Assembly (NCBI GenBank): GCA_006508105.1
Contig: QKPP01000171.1
Coordinates: 1-42,319 of the forward strand
From: Myxococcales bacterium FL481
Lineage (GTDB): Bacteria > Myxococcota_A > Polyangia > Nannocystales > Nannocystaceae
Direction: 5' to 3'
DNA: 42,319 nucleotides
In this document: piece after piece, positions 24,477 to 33,256 of the stretch
How the letters are laid out: every line of letters begins with the position of its first letter
Position numbering within the stretch: position 1 is the stretch's first letter
Program-made: the position numbers and the translations under genes
Notes under the pieces: model-generated
What the model saw: only the letters and a program-made list of their open reading frames with translations
Told to the model about the DNA's origin: nothing
The model's database searches: none

Positions 24477-24911
24477 TCAAAACGGTTTGACCACCACGAA
24501 GATGACGATGATCATCATGAGCACCGTCGGCACCTCGTTGAGCATGCGGCACTGTTTCGATGTCAGTGGATACTCACCGGCGGCCATGCGCCTCCGGATG
24601 TGCCCACAGTAGAAATGGTAGCCGATGAGCCCGATGAGGGCAGTGGCTTTGACGTGGAACCACCCTTGCGACAAGTGGCCGGGGACAAGCACCAGCATCC
24701 ACACCCCAAACAGCGCCGAGCCCACGAACCCCGGCCAGCAGATGGCGCGGTACAACCGTCGCTCCATCGTGATCAACATGGTCGTTGCATCGGGTTTGTC
24801 GCGATTTTCAACGTGGTAGACGAACAGCCGAAAGATGTAGACCAGCCCGGCAAACCACGACATGACGAAGATGACGTGCAGGGCGCGAAGCCACAGGTAG
24901 CTCACGCGCAC
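24477..24911 (-). CDS. hemJ: HemJ-type protoporphyrinogen IX oxidase
   Basis: 144 residues with four membrane helices. HemJ oxidises protoporphyrinogen IX to protoporphyrin IX in haem synthesis. Key signs: LWLRALHVIFVMSWFAGLVY and LFVYHV at the N-terminus, including the conserved His, and WFHVKATALIGLIGYHFYCG in the third helix region. The length is typical. Haem demand is consistent with the dihaem cytochrome encoded nearby. Confidence 0.93.
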   Translation of the reverse strand: MRVSYLWLRALHVIFVMSWFAGLVYIFRLFVYHVENRDKPDATTMLITMERRLYRAICWPGFVGSALFGVWMLVLVPGHLSQGWFHVKATALIGLIGYHFYCGHIRRRMAAGEYPLTSKQCRMLNEVPTVLMMIIVIFVVVKPF

Positions 24912-25040
24912 ACCCTATCACGCCACTGCTGGGGCCGCGCGGACCCCGGAGGCGCTGCGGCTGGGGGACGTTGGCTGGCGCAAACCCGCCGACGCTTGCT
25001 TGTCGCGGCACGGTCGGCGAGTGGTCCAGGCGAGGCGCCC

Positions 25041-25343
25041 CTACGCGAGCTGGGCCAGCGTGGTCCAGGCTTCGGGAGCGAGCAGCCCGGCGCGTTCGAG
25101 GTTGATCGAGCGCGGCCCGACGAACGCGGCGAGGTCCTCCCCCACCGCCCTTAGCAGTTCCACGTGCTCGCCCGACAACCAATCGCCCGCGATGACAACC
25201 GTCAGCGCGCCGTGTTCGTCGACAACTAAATCGCACTGCTGGTCATTGGGTCGATGGCGTGGGATCACAGCGGACACGTGTTGTCCATCGCAGATCGGGC
25301 CGACGGCTTGAGGAGTGCGGCCGGCCGCGGCCGCTGCGGCCAT
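25041..25343 (-). CDS. Small hypothetical protein (start uncertain)
   Basis: ATG at 25343 gives 100 residues; GTG at 25439 would add 32. Segments VVDEHGALTVVIAGDWLSGEHVELL and VGEDLAAFVGPRSINLERAGLLAPEAW look like a genuine soluble alpha/beta protein. The open frame continues far upstream but becomes Arg/Pro-rich. No family recognised. An opposite-strand frame of similar length appears to be its shadow. Confidence 0.5.
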   Translation of the reverse strand: MAAAAAAGRTPQAVGPICDGQHVSAVIPRHRPNDQQCDLVVDEHGALTVVIAGDWLSGEHVELLRAVGEDLAAFVGPRSINLERAGLLAPEAWTTLAQLA

Positions 25344-25690
25344 CCATGGGACGTAGCGCTCGCGGGCCACGGTTCGCACCGACCTGTCCCGCGCTGTGCC
25401 GGAGCCGAGCGGTACGGCGAGTTCGCGCTCGGCGTGCACCTCCCGACACGCGCTCGCCGTCGGTCCGTTCTGAGCCCGTGCGGTTCGCTCTCGTCCGGTC
25501 GCGTCGCGTCTCGCGGTGGTGACGGTGAAGTCTCGGCAAGACGGCCTACCGACGCGACACGATCGGGCCCTGAGCGCTGGTTCGAGCCGGTGGGCGCCCA
25601 AATCGGGAGTGGCCCCGAGCGGCGCAGGTCCACCTGCGCGAAAAGCAGCGCGGGGTGGGGGCTGTGGAGCCGGGCCTGACGGCGGTCGGT
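25344..25690. other. Intergenic region of about 350 bp, no clear gene
   Basis: Lies between queE and the small hypothetical gene. If the latter starts at its alternative GTG (25439), the gap shrinks to ~250 bp. All frames here are rich in Arg, Pro and Ser. No RNA gene or repeat recognised. Confidence 0.45.
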
Positions 25691-26431
25691 CTACGTACCC
25701 GGTCGATGGCCGAACGCGTGAATGTGCAGACGCGGCGCCAGTCGAAAACCGGTGCGTTGACACAGTGGCGCGAGCTTGCCGTAGGCGCGGCCCAATCGCT
25801 GGGGGTCCGTGCCCTCGGGCATCAGGAATACGCGCCAACGCTCGGCTCTGGTCAGCGCGATCTCCCCGAGGTAGTCCTCGATCTCTTGGAGGTCCCGCTC
25901 GAGTTGGTGGTCGTTGTCGGAGGCCACCACGAACTTGAGTTGCCACTCGAACGCGTCCATCAGGCGCCGCACGGTGCGTGGCGTGTGACGGCGTGCCTCG
26001 TGGCGCGCTGCCCACGTTGAGTCGCGCTGCCACGGGGTGCTGTGCGCGAGCTTGGGTGAGATCGACACCAGGTCGCACGCCAGTCCGTCGAGCCACACGC
26101 TCCCCGCGGTTTCGACCGTGACGTGGTGATCGCGCTGACGCAGTTGATGCACCAACTCAGCGACGGCCCCGAACAACAGCGGCTCGCCGCCCGTGACCAC
26201 GACGTGCCGAGGGCCTCCGAGGGCCCAGCGCACGAGTTCTTCCACCTTGGCTGACGAACCAACGGGGGCCCACGAGGTCTGGGGCGAGTCACACCAGGCG
26301 CAGCGCAGGTTGCAGCCGGAGACGCGGACAAAGCTGGATGGGACCCCCACCAGCGCGCCCTCGCCTTGCACCGAGACGAAGCGCTCTTGGACTCGCAGTC
26401 GTCCCGGGTGCGTGGAGTTCACTGGCGTCAT
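25691..26431 (-). CDS. queE: 7-carboxy-7-deazaguanine synthase QueE
   Basis: 246 residues. Radical SAM enzyme that makes 7-carboxy-7-deazaguanine from 6-carboxytetrahydropterin, a step to queuosine and preQ0. VQERFVSVQGEGALVGVPS and the 4Fe-4S motif GCNLRCAWCDSPQTSW are diagnostic, with VVTGGEPLLF and VETAGSVW further on. No queC, queD or queF is beside it, but queG is about 17 kb away. It is divergent from asnS, with 153 bp of shared promoter region. Confidence 0.95.
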   Translation of the reverse strand: MTPVNSTHPGRLRVQERFVSVQGEGALVGVPSSFVRVSGCNLRCAWCDSPQTSWAPVGSSAKVEELVRWALGGPRHVVVTGGEPLLFGAVAELVHQLRQRDHHVTVETAGSVWLDGLACDLVSISPKLAHSTPWQRDSTWAARHEARRHTPRTVRRLMDAFEWQLKFVVASDNDHQLERDLQEIEDYLGEIALTRAERWRVFLMPEGTDPQRLGRAYGKLAPLCQRTGFRLAPRLHIHAFGHRPGT

Positions 26432-26584
26432 CTACCAAAGCTCGCGGTCCCCGAGTAGGGCGGCGGGCGACCCCAGCTCCACGTTTCGCCGCGAGCGCGG
26501 GTCCGGCGATGCACCGCGGGGGTGCTCCCGGGGGGCCCTCGGCTCGGCAATGCACGGCTCGCACGGTGGTATGGTCGCGCGGGC

Positions 26585-27973
26585 ATGCAAACTCCTCGGA
26601 TCAAGATCGTCGACGCGCTGCGCCGCGACCCGTCTCCCGACGTGCGCGTCAAAGGCTGGCTTCGGACCGTTCGCGCCAGCAAAGGGGTGGCGTTTCTCGA
26701 GCTCCACGACGGTTCCTGTTTCGCCAGCCTGCAAGTCGTGGTGCCCGACGACAGTCCCGCGGCGGAGGTCGCACGCGCCGTGACCACCGGCAGCGCCGTG
26801 GCCGTCGAAGGTGATCTCGTGGAATCGCCGGCCAAGGGCCAGCGGGTCGAGTTGTCGGCGAACAAGCTCACGGTGCTCGGCCTCGCCGACACGACGTTTC
26901 CTCTGCAGAAGAAGCGGCACAGCTTCGAGTACCTGCGCACGATCGCGCACTTGCGGGTACGTTCGAACACCTACGGGGCTGTACTTCGCACCCGCAGTAC
27001 GTTGGCGCAGGGGATTCATCGATTTTTTCGCGAGCGCGGCTTCTTCTACGTGCACACGCCCATCATCACTGCCAGCGACTGCGAAGGGGCCGGTGAGATG
27101 TTTCGTGTGACCACGCTCGACGCCGACAAGCCGGCGCGGCGTCCCGACGGAGGGGTGGACTGGGAGCGAGACTTCTTCTCCCGCGAAACGCTCTTGACGG
27201 TTTCCGGCCAGCTCAACGCGGAAGCGCTGGCCCTCGGTCTGTCCGAGGTCTACACCTTCGGTCCCACGTTTCGCGCCGAGAACTCCAACACGACCCGCCA
27301 TGCCGCCGAGTTTTGGATGATCGAGCCGGAGGTGGCCTGGGCCGATCTCCAAGACAACGCCGACTTGTGCGAGGCGTTCGTCAAGTCCTGTCTCACCACC
27401 GCGCTCGAGGAGTGTGCCGAGGATTTGGCCTTTTTCGATCAGCGCATCGACAAGGGCCTCATTGCGCGGCTCCAGCGGGTGGTGTCCGCGCCGTTCGAGC
27501 GAATCACCTACGCCGAGGCGGTGGCGCTGCTGGAAAAGAGCGGGCGCAAGTTCGACTTTCCGGTCGAACACGGCGCCAACCTCCAAGCCGAGCACGAGCG
27601 CTATCTGTGTGAAGAGGCCATTGGCCGTCCGACGTTCGTGTTTGACTACCCCAAGGAGATCAAGGCGTTTTATATGCGGCGCAACGACGATGGCCGGACC
27701 GTCGCCGCGATGGACCTGTTGTTGCCCAAAATCGGCGAACTGTGCGGGGGATCGCAACGCGAGGAACGGCTCGACGAACTCCAAAACGCCATTGTGGAGA
27801 CCGGTGCCGAGCTCGCGGACTACGAGTGGTATCTCGATCTGCGCCGCTTCGGCACTGCGCCACACGCCGGGTTCGGAGCGGGGTTTGAACGTTTGGTAAT
27901 GTACGTGACGGGGATGGAGAATATCCGTGACGTTTCGGCCTTTCCTCGTACGCCACGAAACTGTGCGTTCTGA
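26585..27973 (+). CDS. asnS: Asparaginyl-tRNA synthetase
   Basis: 462 residues from ATG at 26585. Class II synthetase charging tRNA-Asn. N-terminal OB fold (VRVKGWLRTVRASKGVAFLEL), motif 2 region TFGPTFRAENSNTTRHAAEFWMIEPE, GGSQREERLDEL, and motif 3 PHAGFGAGFERLVMYVTGMENIRDVSAFPRTP. These features separate AsnRS from AspRS. The start is chosen for its fit with the family N-terminus; the open frame begins earlier without support. Confidence 0.96.
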   Translation: MQTPRIKIVDALRRDPSPDVRVKGWLRTVRASKGVAFLELHDGSCFASLQVVVPDDSPAAEVARAVTTGSAVAVEGDLVESPAKGQRVELSANKLTVLGLADTTFPLQKKRHSFEYLRTIAHLRVRSNTYGAVLRTRSTLAQGIHRFFRERGFFYVHTPIITASDCEGAGEMFRVTTLDADKPARRPDGGVDWERDFFSRETLLTVSGQLNAEALALGLSEVYTFGPTFRAENSNTTRHAAEFWMIEPEVAWADLQDNADLCEAFVKSCLTTALEECAEDLAFFDQRIDKGLIARLQRVVSAPFERITYAEAVALLEKSGRKFDFPVEHGANLQAEHERYLCEEAIGRPTFVFDYPKEIKAFYMRRNDDGRTVAAMDLLLPKIGELCGGSQREERLDELQNAIVETGAELADYEWYLDLRRFGTAPHAGFGAGFERLVMYVTGMENIRDVSAFPRTPRNCAF

Positions 27974-28460
27974 GTTGCCGCGTCATCGACCCCGACGATT
28001 GGTCGCGGAGAGTCGTGGGGAATTTCTCGCATGCGATACCCCGGCGGCACGACGAGTTGGTATGGGACCTCGGCGATGAGTCGTAGCGGAAGAAATCGCG
28101 GTTGTCGCCGCGCGGAAGCGACGGGCACGCCAGGTCGGCAGATCGGTCCGAAGTGGTGTCCAACGGAAGTCGCACGGGAAATCGCGCAACGGTCTGGTCG
28201 TCCGCGATGTCGGCTAGATCAAGTTCTCTCTCGTGACGCGGTTCGCTCCACGAGATTGGCGGGGGTCGAGGGCATCTTGGCGGGCGTCTTCGGTCCCAGC
28301 CGGGGGGAAATGGCTTCAGCTCACATTGGTTGAAGGTGGACGGCCTTCAAGTTGCGAACGACGAGCCGAGCTGAACGCGGGCGGGTCCGAGATCGGGCAG
28401 TCGCGGGAGTCAAATGGTTGAGACGCGCCGGCCGAGGCGCAGGAAACAGCGGGGAACCAT
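27974..28460. other. Gene-poor stretch with a possible decayed coding remnant
   Basis: No intact gene was found in these 487 bp. On the minus strand around 27990-28128 one frame reads LPLRLIAEVPYQLVVPPGY and REIPHDSPRP. This resembles the end of the beta domain that follows DUF3857/transglutaminase modules, but it has no start, no domain upstream and runs into the end of asnS. It may be a pseudogene scrap, consistent with the transposase fragment next door. Confidence 0.35.
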
Positions 28461-28913
28461 ATGTATTTGCGGACGAACAAGACCAAATCTGGCGGCAAGG
28501 TTCACGTCTACCGCTCGATCGCGCACAACGTCTGGTGCGGGGCCTCGACCCAGCGCAAGTCGAAGACCCGACCGGTGGTCATCGCGCGTCTGGGGGCGGC
28601 CGCCGACGTGGACGAGTGCATCGCTCGCGAGCTCGTCATCGCGCTGGAGAGTTGCTTCGGGCTTCAGCTCCAGCCCGTGCGAGGGGGCGGGCGCTGGGCC
28701 GAGCTCGAGCAGATCGCGGGCCAGGTGCGACCTCTCGAGGGGTTCTTGCGCGTGCTGGTCAATCCGAGATTGGGGCTCGCGCGCTATCTGCCCGATAACG
28801 GCAATCGTGTGACGCTTTTGGAAGACCTTGTGCGGGATCGGCTGGCCGACCCCGCCGGCGGGGAGGTCGAGGCGACGCTGTGGGAGTCGTTGCGTGCGGG
28901 CGATGACGCGTAG
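28461..28913 (+). CDS. Orphan IS1634-like transposase N-terminal domain
   Basis: 150 residues. MYLRTNKTKSGGKVHVYRS and TRPVVIARLGAAADVDE follow the pattern of the short N-terminal domain of IS1634/IS4-superfamily transposases. The DDE catalytic domain that should follow is absent. Instead the protein goes on with QIAGQVRPLEGFLRVLVNPR and stops. No inverted repeats or target duplication were noticed. It is either a truncated insertion-sequence remnant or a stand-alone, possibly domesticated, version of this domain. Confidence 0.55.
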   Translation: MYLRTNKTKSGGKVHVYRSIAHNVWCGASTQRKSKTRPVVIARLGAAADVDECIARELVIALESCFGLQLQPVRGGGRWAELEQIAGQVRPLEGFLRVLVNPRLGLARYLPDNGNRVTLLEDLVRDRLADPAGGEVEATLWESLRAGDDA

Positions 28914-29078
28914 CGTTCGGCTGTAGCCGGCGAGGCTAGCGGTTGGCCGTGAGCCAGCGCTTCGACCCGTTCTCGGTGCGAGCGGCGTTGTCGCGGGCGC
29001 ACGGCGAATCGTGCACCGGTCCCGACCGAGTTCCCCGGCCGACGCGGGGTGCCTATACTCGCGCTGAAGTCACCACCC

Positions 29079-30089
29079 ATGAACGCGCGAGTTGCCATCA
29101 ACGGGTTCGGGAGGATGGGCCGCCTGGCATTACGATCCGTGTGCACGCGGCCGGACCTTTCGATCGTCCATGTAAATGAGGTCGCGGCGACGGCCGAAAC
29201 CTCGGCCTATCTGCTCGAACACGACTCGATTCACGGCCGGTGGTCGACGTCTGTGTCATCCGAGGCGGACCAGCTGCTGGTCGGGGACGCGCGGATCGGT
29301 TACGGGCAAGCAGCGGCGCCAGCTGATGTCCCGTGGGGCGAGCTCGGCGTCGACATCGTCTTCGAGTGTACGGGCAAGTTTCGTACCGCTGAGAGTTTGG
29401 CTCCGTACTTCGAGCGGGGGGTCAAGAAAGTCATCGTGAGCGCTCCGGTCAAATCGGGGGCGCTCAATGTCGTGATGGGAATCAATCACCACCTGTACGA
29501 TCCGCGCCAGCACGATATCGTGACCGCAGCGTCGTGCACGACCAATTGTCTCGCTCCGGTGGTGAAGGTTGTGCACGAGCAGTTCGGCATTCGCCACGGT
29601 GTGATCACGACGATCCACGATGTCACGAACACCCAGCGTATTGTGGACGCCCCGCACGCGGATCCGCGGCGGGCTCGGTCGGCATTGATGTCACTGATCC
29701 CGACCACGACCGGCTCGGCCACAGCGATCGCGATGATCTACCCGGAGCTCGCCGGCAAGCTCAACGGGCTGGCGGTACGCGTGCCGGTGCTCAACGCTTC
29801 GTTGACGGATTGCGTGTTCGAAGTCGAGCGGGAAACGACGGTGGCCGAGGTCAACGCGGCGTTTTTGGCCGCGGCGGAGGGAGAGCTGCGGGGGATTTTG
29901 GGCTACGAGACCAAGCCGTTGGTGTCTGTCGACTATCGCGATGACCCGCGTTCGAGTGTGATCGATGCCCTGAGCACCATGGTCGTCGACAAGACCCAGA
30001 TCAAAGTGCTCGCCTGGTACGACAGCGAATTTGGCTACGTTGAGCGCATGGTGGAGCTGTGCGGGCTAGTCGCGCGTAGCTTGAACTGA
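29079..30089 (+). CDS. Glyceraldehyde-3-phosphate dehydrogenase of the ArsJ-associated type
   Basis: 336 residues from ATG at 29079. Type I GAPDH fold: [16 protein letters not shown] (NAD loop), [30 protein letters not shown] with the catalytic Cys, and [15 protein letters not shown] at the end. Directly upstream of arsJ. In the described ArsJ pathway, this type of GAPDH joins arsenate to glyceraldehyde-3-phosphate, forming 1-arseno-3-phosphoglycerate, which ArsJ exports. Assignment to arsenate resistance rests on the neighbour; glycolytic GAPDH activity is also possible. Confidence 0.92.
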   Translation: MNARVAINGFGRMGRLALRSVCTRPDLSIVHVNEVAATAETSAYLLEHDSIHGRWSTSVSSEADQLLVGDARIGYGQAAAPADVPWGELGVDIVFECTGKFRTAESLAPYFERGVKKVIVSAPVKSGALNVVMGINHHLYDPRQHDIVTAASCTTNCLAPVVKVVHEQFGIRHGVITTIHDVTNTQRIVDAPHADPRRARSALMSLIPTTTGSATAIAMIYPELAGKLNGLAVRVPVLNASLTDCVFEVERETTVAEVNAAFLAAAEGELRGILGYETKPLVSVDYRDDPRSSVIDALSTMVVDKTQIKVLAWYDSEFGYVERMVELCGLVARSLN

Positions 30090-30112
30090 TCTTCCTCGTG
30101 GCAGCTTGCCCC

Positions 30113-31354
30113 ATGGGCGAACAACCGGTCAGCGCCCGCAACTACGTCGTGGTCACCGCGGCCTATTGGTCGTTCACGCTGACGGACGGCGCACTGCGAA
30201 TGGTTGTGTTGCTGCATTTCCACGCCTTGGGCTACACGCCGCTGCAGCTCGCGACACTGTTTTTGCTCTACGAGGTCGCGGGGGTGGTCACCAACTTCTT
30301 CGGGGGGGTTGTGGCGTCGCGCGTGGGACTGCGGCCGACTCTGTTGGCGGGCCTCTCCTTGCAGGTTGCGGCCTTGGTCTTGCTGTCTGGCCTTTCGGTC
30401 GATTGGCCCACGACGACGCAGGTGATGTGGATCGTCTTCGCTCAGGGAGTGTCGGGGGTGGCCAAGGATCTCACCAAAGTCAGCGCCAAAAGTGCGATCA
30501 AGCTTGTCGTGCCGGCCGGCGCCTCGGGCACCTTGTTCCGCTGGGTCGCGCTGCTGACTGGGTCGAAAAATGCACTCAAGGGCCTCGGGTTCTTCATCGG
30601 AGGTGCCTTGCTGGCTACGTTCGGTTTCCACCCGAGCTTGTGGGGCATGGCCGCGGCGCTGGGACTCGCAACGGGGCTGGTGGCCCTGTCGCTGCCGCGG
30701 CGCTTGGGGTCGGGCCGGCCCGCGAAACCCCGCAAGCTCGCGCGACTGTGGGCCAAAAGCCGAGCCGTCAATGCTTTGTCCGCGGCGCGGGTGTTCTTGT
30801 TCGGCGCCCGTGATGTGTGGTTCGTGGTGGCATTGCCGGTGTTCCTGGGAGAGTCGCTCGGTTGGAGCTTCGAGCGCATCGGGGCCACGATGGCGGGGTG
30901 GGTGATCGGATATGGGGGCGTGCAGACGCTGGCCCCGCGATTGCTGCGCTGGCGCGGGCGGGTCGACGACACTCGGGCGCTGCGTCGACTGGGCGCCCTG
31001 CTGGCCCTGACGCCGATCGCGATCGTCGGCGGACTCTACGCGTCGTGGGAGCCGGCATCGACGGTACTCGGGGGCCTGGTGCTCTTCGGCGTACTGTTCG
31101 CGATGATGTCTTCGCTGCATTCGTACCTGATCCTCGAGTACAGCGAACACGACGACGTCGCCGCGAGCGTGGGCTTTTACTACATGGCCAACGCCGCCGG
31201 TCGGTTGCTGGGCACCGTCTTGTCGGGAGCGGTGTACCAAATGGCCGGCCTCGCGGCGTGTTTGCTGACGGCGGCCGCCATGCTGTTCGCCGCGTGGTTG
31301 GCCGGCTGGTGGCTGCCGGCCCCCGACCAAGGGGGCGCGGCGCGTCGGAGCTAG
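30113..31354 (+). CDS. arsJ: Organoarsenical efflux transporter ArsJ (MFS)
   Basis: 413 residues from ATG at 30113; a GTG at 30098 is an alternative. Twelve-helix MFS protein with the characteristic N-terminus ARNYVVVTAAYWSFTLTDGA, LRMVVLLHFHALGYTPLQL and the conserved SGVAKDLTKVSAKSAIKL, plus LTGSKNALKGLGFFIGGALL. These are ArsJ signatures. ArsJ exports 1-arseno-3-phosphoglycerate, which then breaks down to arsenate and 3-phosphoglycerate outside. No arsR, arsC or arsB was found beside it, so its regulation is not visible here. Confidence 0.93.
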   Translation: MGEQPVSARNYVVVTAAYWSFTLTDGALRMVVLLHFHALGYTPLQLATLFLLYEVAGVVTNFFGGVVASRVGLRPTLLAGLSLQVAALVLLSGLSVDWPTTTQVMWIVFAQGVSGVAKDLTKVSAKSAIKLVVPAGASGTLFRWVALLTGSKNALKGLGFFIGGALLATFGFHPSLWGMAAALGLATGLVALSLPRRLGSGRPAKPRKLARLWAKSRAVNALSAARVFLFGARDVWFVVALPVFLGESLGWSFERIGATMAGWVIGYGGVQTLAPRLLRWRGRVDDTRALRRLGALLALTPIAIVGGLYASWEPASTVLGGLVLFGVLFAMMSSLHSYLILEYSEHDDVAASVGFYYMANAAGRLLGTVLSGAVYQMAGLAACLLTAAAMLFAAWLAGWWLPAPDQGGAARRS

Positions 31355-31358
31355 GGAG

Positions 31359-32525
31359 CTAGCCTCGGGCGAGTTCGAGTAAGAGGCGCTCGGGCAGGGC
31401 TAAGTCGGCCGGACGGGAGACGAACACTCGAGCGGGACCGATCTGCACGATGGTCCCGACCCCCAAACGCGGCGCCAGCACCTCGAGGGCCATGGCCGGC
31501 TCGCCGCCCACCGTGCGCGAGGTCGCCTGCTCCGTGAATCGGGCCTTGCTCAGCGGTGCCGCCTCGACGAAGACCTCGCTGAGGAATTCCACCCGGACAG
31601 CAAAGTCGATCCTGCGTCCCGCGAGTTGCTCGCTTAGCTGGCTGGGGATGCCGGCCGGCAGGTCACGCTCGGCGTGGCGCTGCAAATAGGGGGCGAGTAA
31701 GTCCGCGTCGCCGAGCTCGGCTTCGGGGGCCACCACGATGCCGAGGTCGTCGATCTCGTGGGCCAAGCCGTCGGCCACCGCCGCGGCCTTGCTCGCGCGA
31801 GCCTTGCGTTCCTCATCTCGCTCGGTCTCGCGGCGTTTGACGTCTGCGGCCACGAGCTCCCCTTGCCCCGAGGCGCTGCGCGGCGACCCGGCGTGGGTCG
31901 GTCCATTCGGCGCGGTGACGTTGGCAGATCCGGGGCGCGACGCGTCGGGGGGTGGGGGTCCGTCCTCGTCCTCGACTTCGGGCGGCGCGCCGGCGAGGGT
32001 GCGCAGCAGCTCCTGATCGTCGCCGCTGGGTTCGAGGAGGCCAAGCTCGATGCGGGGCCCGCCTTCGAAGCCCGACGCCAGTTCATCGAGCGAAAGCTGG
32101 AGTTGCTCGCACAGGCGGGCTACTGGCCATTCTTGCGCCGTGGCGCCGGCGGGCATCGTGTCGGTGGTCGCGTCTTCTTTCGCCAGGGGTTGGCCGCGCT
32201 GCGCGACCAAAAACCCTTGGCGTTGATCGGGCGGAGGCGTGACATAAAACGAGAAGCACTGCCGTGGCACAACCTGAGACGCGAAGACGCAAAGCTCCGG
32301 GTTGCTCGACCAAAACTCCGCGGGGTCTTCTGCCACCGAGCCGTGCACCCGGACGAGTACTAGCGGGACTTCGGGGTGACGGGTCAACTCCAGCGTGGCG
32401 TCGACCACATTGCGGGCCTTGCCGACCAGGAGTTCGGCGAACGCGGCCGCGAGCATCGTGGGGCGGAAGGCGTCGAGCGGGAATAGAAGACCGCCGTAGG
32501 CGGCAGGCGAGATCGTGGGCTGCAT
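31359..32525 (-). CDS. Large unknown protein with acidic/Pro-rich middle
   Basis: 388 residues. N-terminal segment AAFAELLVGKARNVVDATLEL and LVLVRVHGSV, a central charged, Pro/Ser-rich linker (residues ~190-250), and a C-terminal part with LAPRLGVGTIVQIGPARVFVS. No signal peptide, membrane helix or known motif seen. It lies at the 3' end of the minus-strand gene run, 40 bp after the upstream lipoprotein gene. Confidence 0.75.
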   Translation of the reverse strand: MQPTISPAAYGGLLFPLDAFRPTMLAAAFAELLVGKARNVVDATLELTRHPEVPLVLVRVHGSVAEDPAEFWSSNPELCVFASQVVPRQCFSFYVTPPPDQRQGFLVAQRGQPLAKEDATTDTMPAGATAQEWPVARLCEQLQLSLDELASGFEGGPRIELGLLEPSGDDQELLRTLAGAPPEVEDEDGPPPPDASRPGSANVTAPNGPTHAGSPRSASGQGELVAADVKRRETERDEERKARASKAAAVADGLAHEIDDLGIVVAPEAELGDADLLAPYLQRHAERDLPAGIPSQLSEQLAGRRIDFAVRVEFLSEVFVEAAPLSKARFTEQATSRTVGGEPAMALEVLAPRLGVGTIVQIGPARVFVSRPADLALPERLLLELARG

Positions 32526-32565
32526 GGCGATTCGGGCCGGTTTTTGGCGCGGCTGATCGTGGCGA

Positions 32566-33246
32566 TCAACCCGGGCCGATAATGGCCAGGGAAACCTGCC
32601 ACAGGTCCGCGTCGAGATCTCGCGCGAATCGGCCGATGATCAGCGTGGGTCCTTCGCTGAGTGCGCAGCGGTGAAACTCTTCTGCGCCGACGTTCTCGAG
32701 TTCCACAAAGCTCCGGGTCTGGCACCAGGCCGACCAGCGTTCGGTGCTGGCGCGAATCAGCTCTCGACCGTCGGCGCTCGAGTAGCCGAAACCGGTGACG
32801 GAGAACAGGGCGTGGCGATCGAACTCAAGGGTCAACTCGTGCCCTCGCAGGCGTGGTGGATCGGTGATCGCACAGGCCCACACCGGCCCCGAATGGCCGG
32901 GTTGAGGGGAGGGGGGGGAGGCGCACCATCGCGACGTGATCGTGTCGACCGCGCCCGATCCCCCCTGCATGAAGTCGATGCCGTCGCGCAACAGTTCGTC
33001 GACCCGCTCCCAACCCGGCTCGAGCAGTACCGGCACCTGGCTCGGCTCGCCCGGATCTCCCGGATTCGTAGCGACGGTTTCGTTCCCGGCCACGTTGACG
33101 GGTGGATCGATGGCGCGCTCGAACAGGCACTGCTCTCGAGGCGTGCCCGACGGGCAGGGGGGTCCCGGGTGCGCGCACGAGGGCACAACCGCCACCGCCA
33201 GCGCGAGCGCGCCGATCGAGTTGGCGAGCTGCGGATGTGATCTCAC
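32566..33246 (-). CDS. Lipoprotein of unknown function
   Basis: 226 residues; signal SIGALALAVAVVPSC (lipobox VPSC). The mature part has CPSGTPREQCLFERAID, a linker, then RWCASPPSP and a C-terminal domain with ELTLEFDRHALFSVTGFGYSS and WSAWCQTRSF. Several Cys suggest disulfides. Unknown. It starts 10 bp after the hutF stop. Confidence 0.7.
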   Translation of the reverse strand: MRSHPQLANSIGALALAVAVVPSCAHPGPPCPSGTPREQCLFERAIDPPVNVAGNETVATNPGDPGEPSQVPVLLEPGWERVDELLRDGIDFMQGGSGAVDTITSRWCASPPSPQPGHSGPVWACAITDPPRLRGHELTLEFDRHALFSVTGFGYSSADGRELIRASTERWSAWCQTRSFVELENVGAEEFHRCALSEGPTLIIGRFARDLDADLWQVSLAIIGPG

Positions 33247-33256
33247 CGTAGATGTC

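Noticed and set aside
25254-25679. Plus-strand open frame of 141 codons
   Set aside because: Antisense to the small hypothetical gene, rich in Arg and Ser, no motif; taken as a shadow.
30035-31330. Minus-strand open frame of 431 codons opposite arsJ
   Set aside because: Gln/Arg/His/Pro-rich composition and complete overlap with a well-supported transporter gene.
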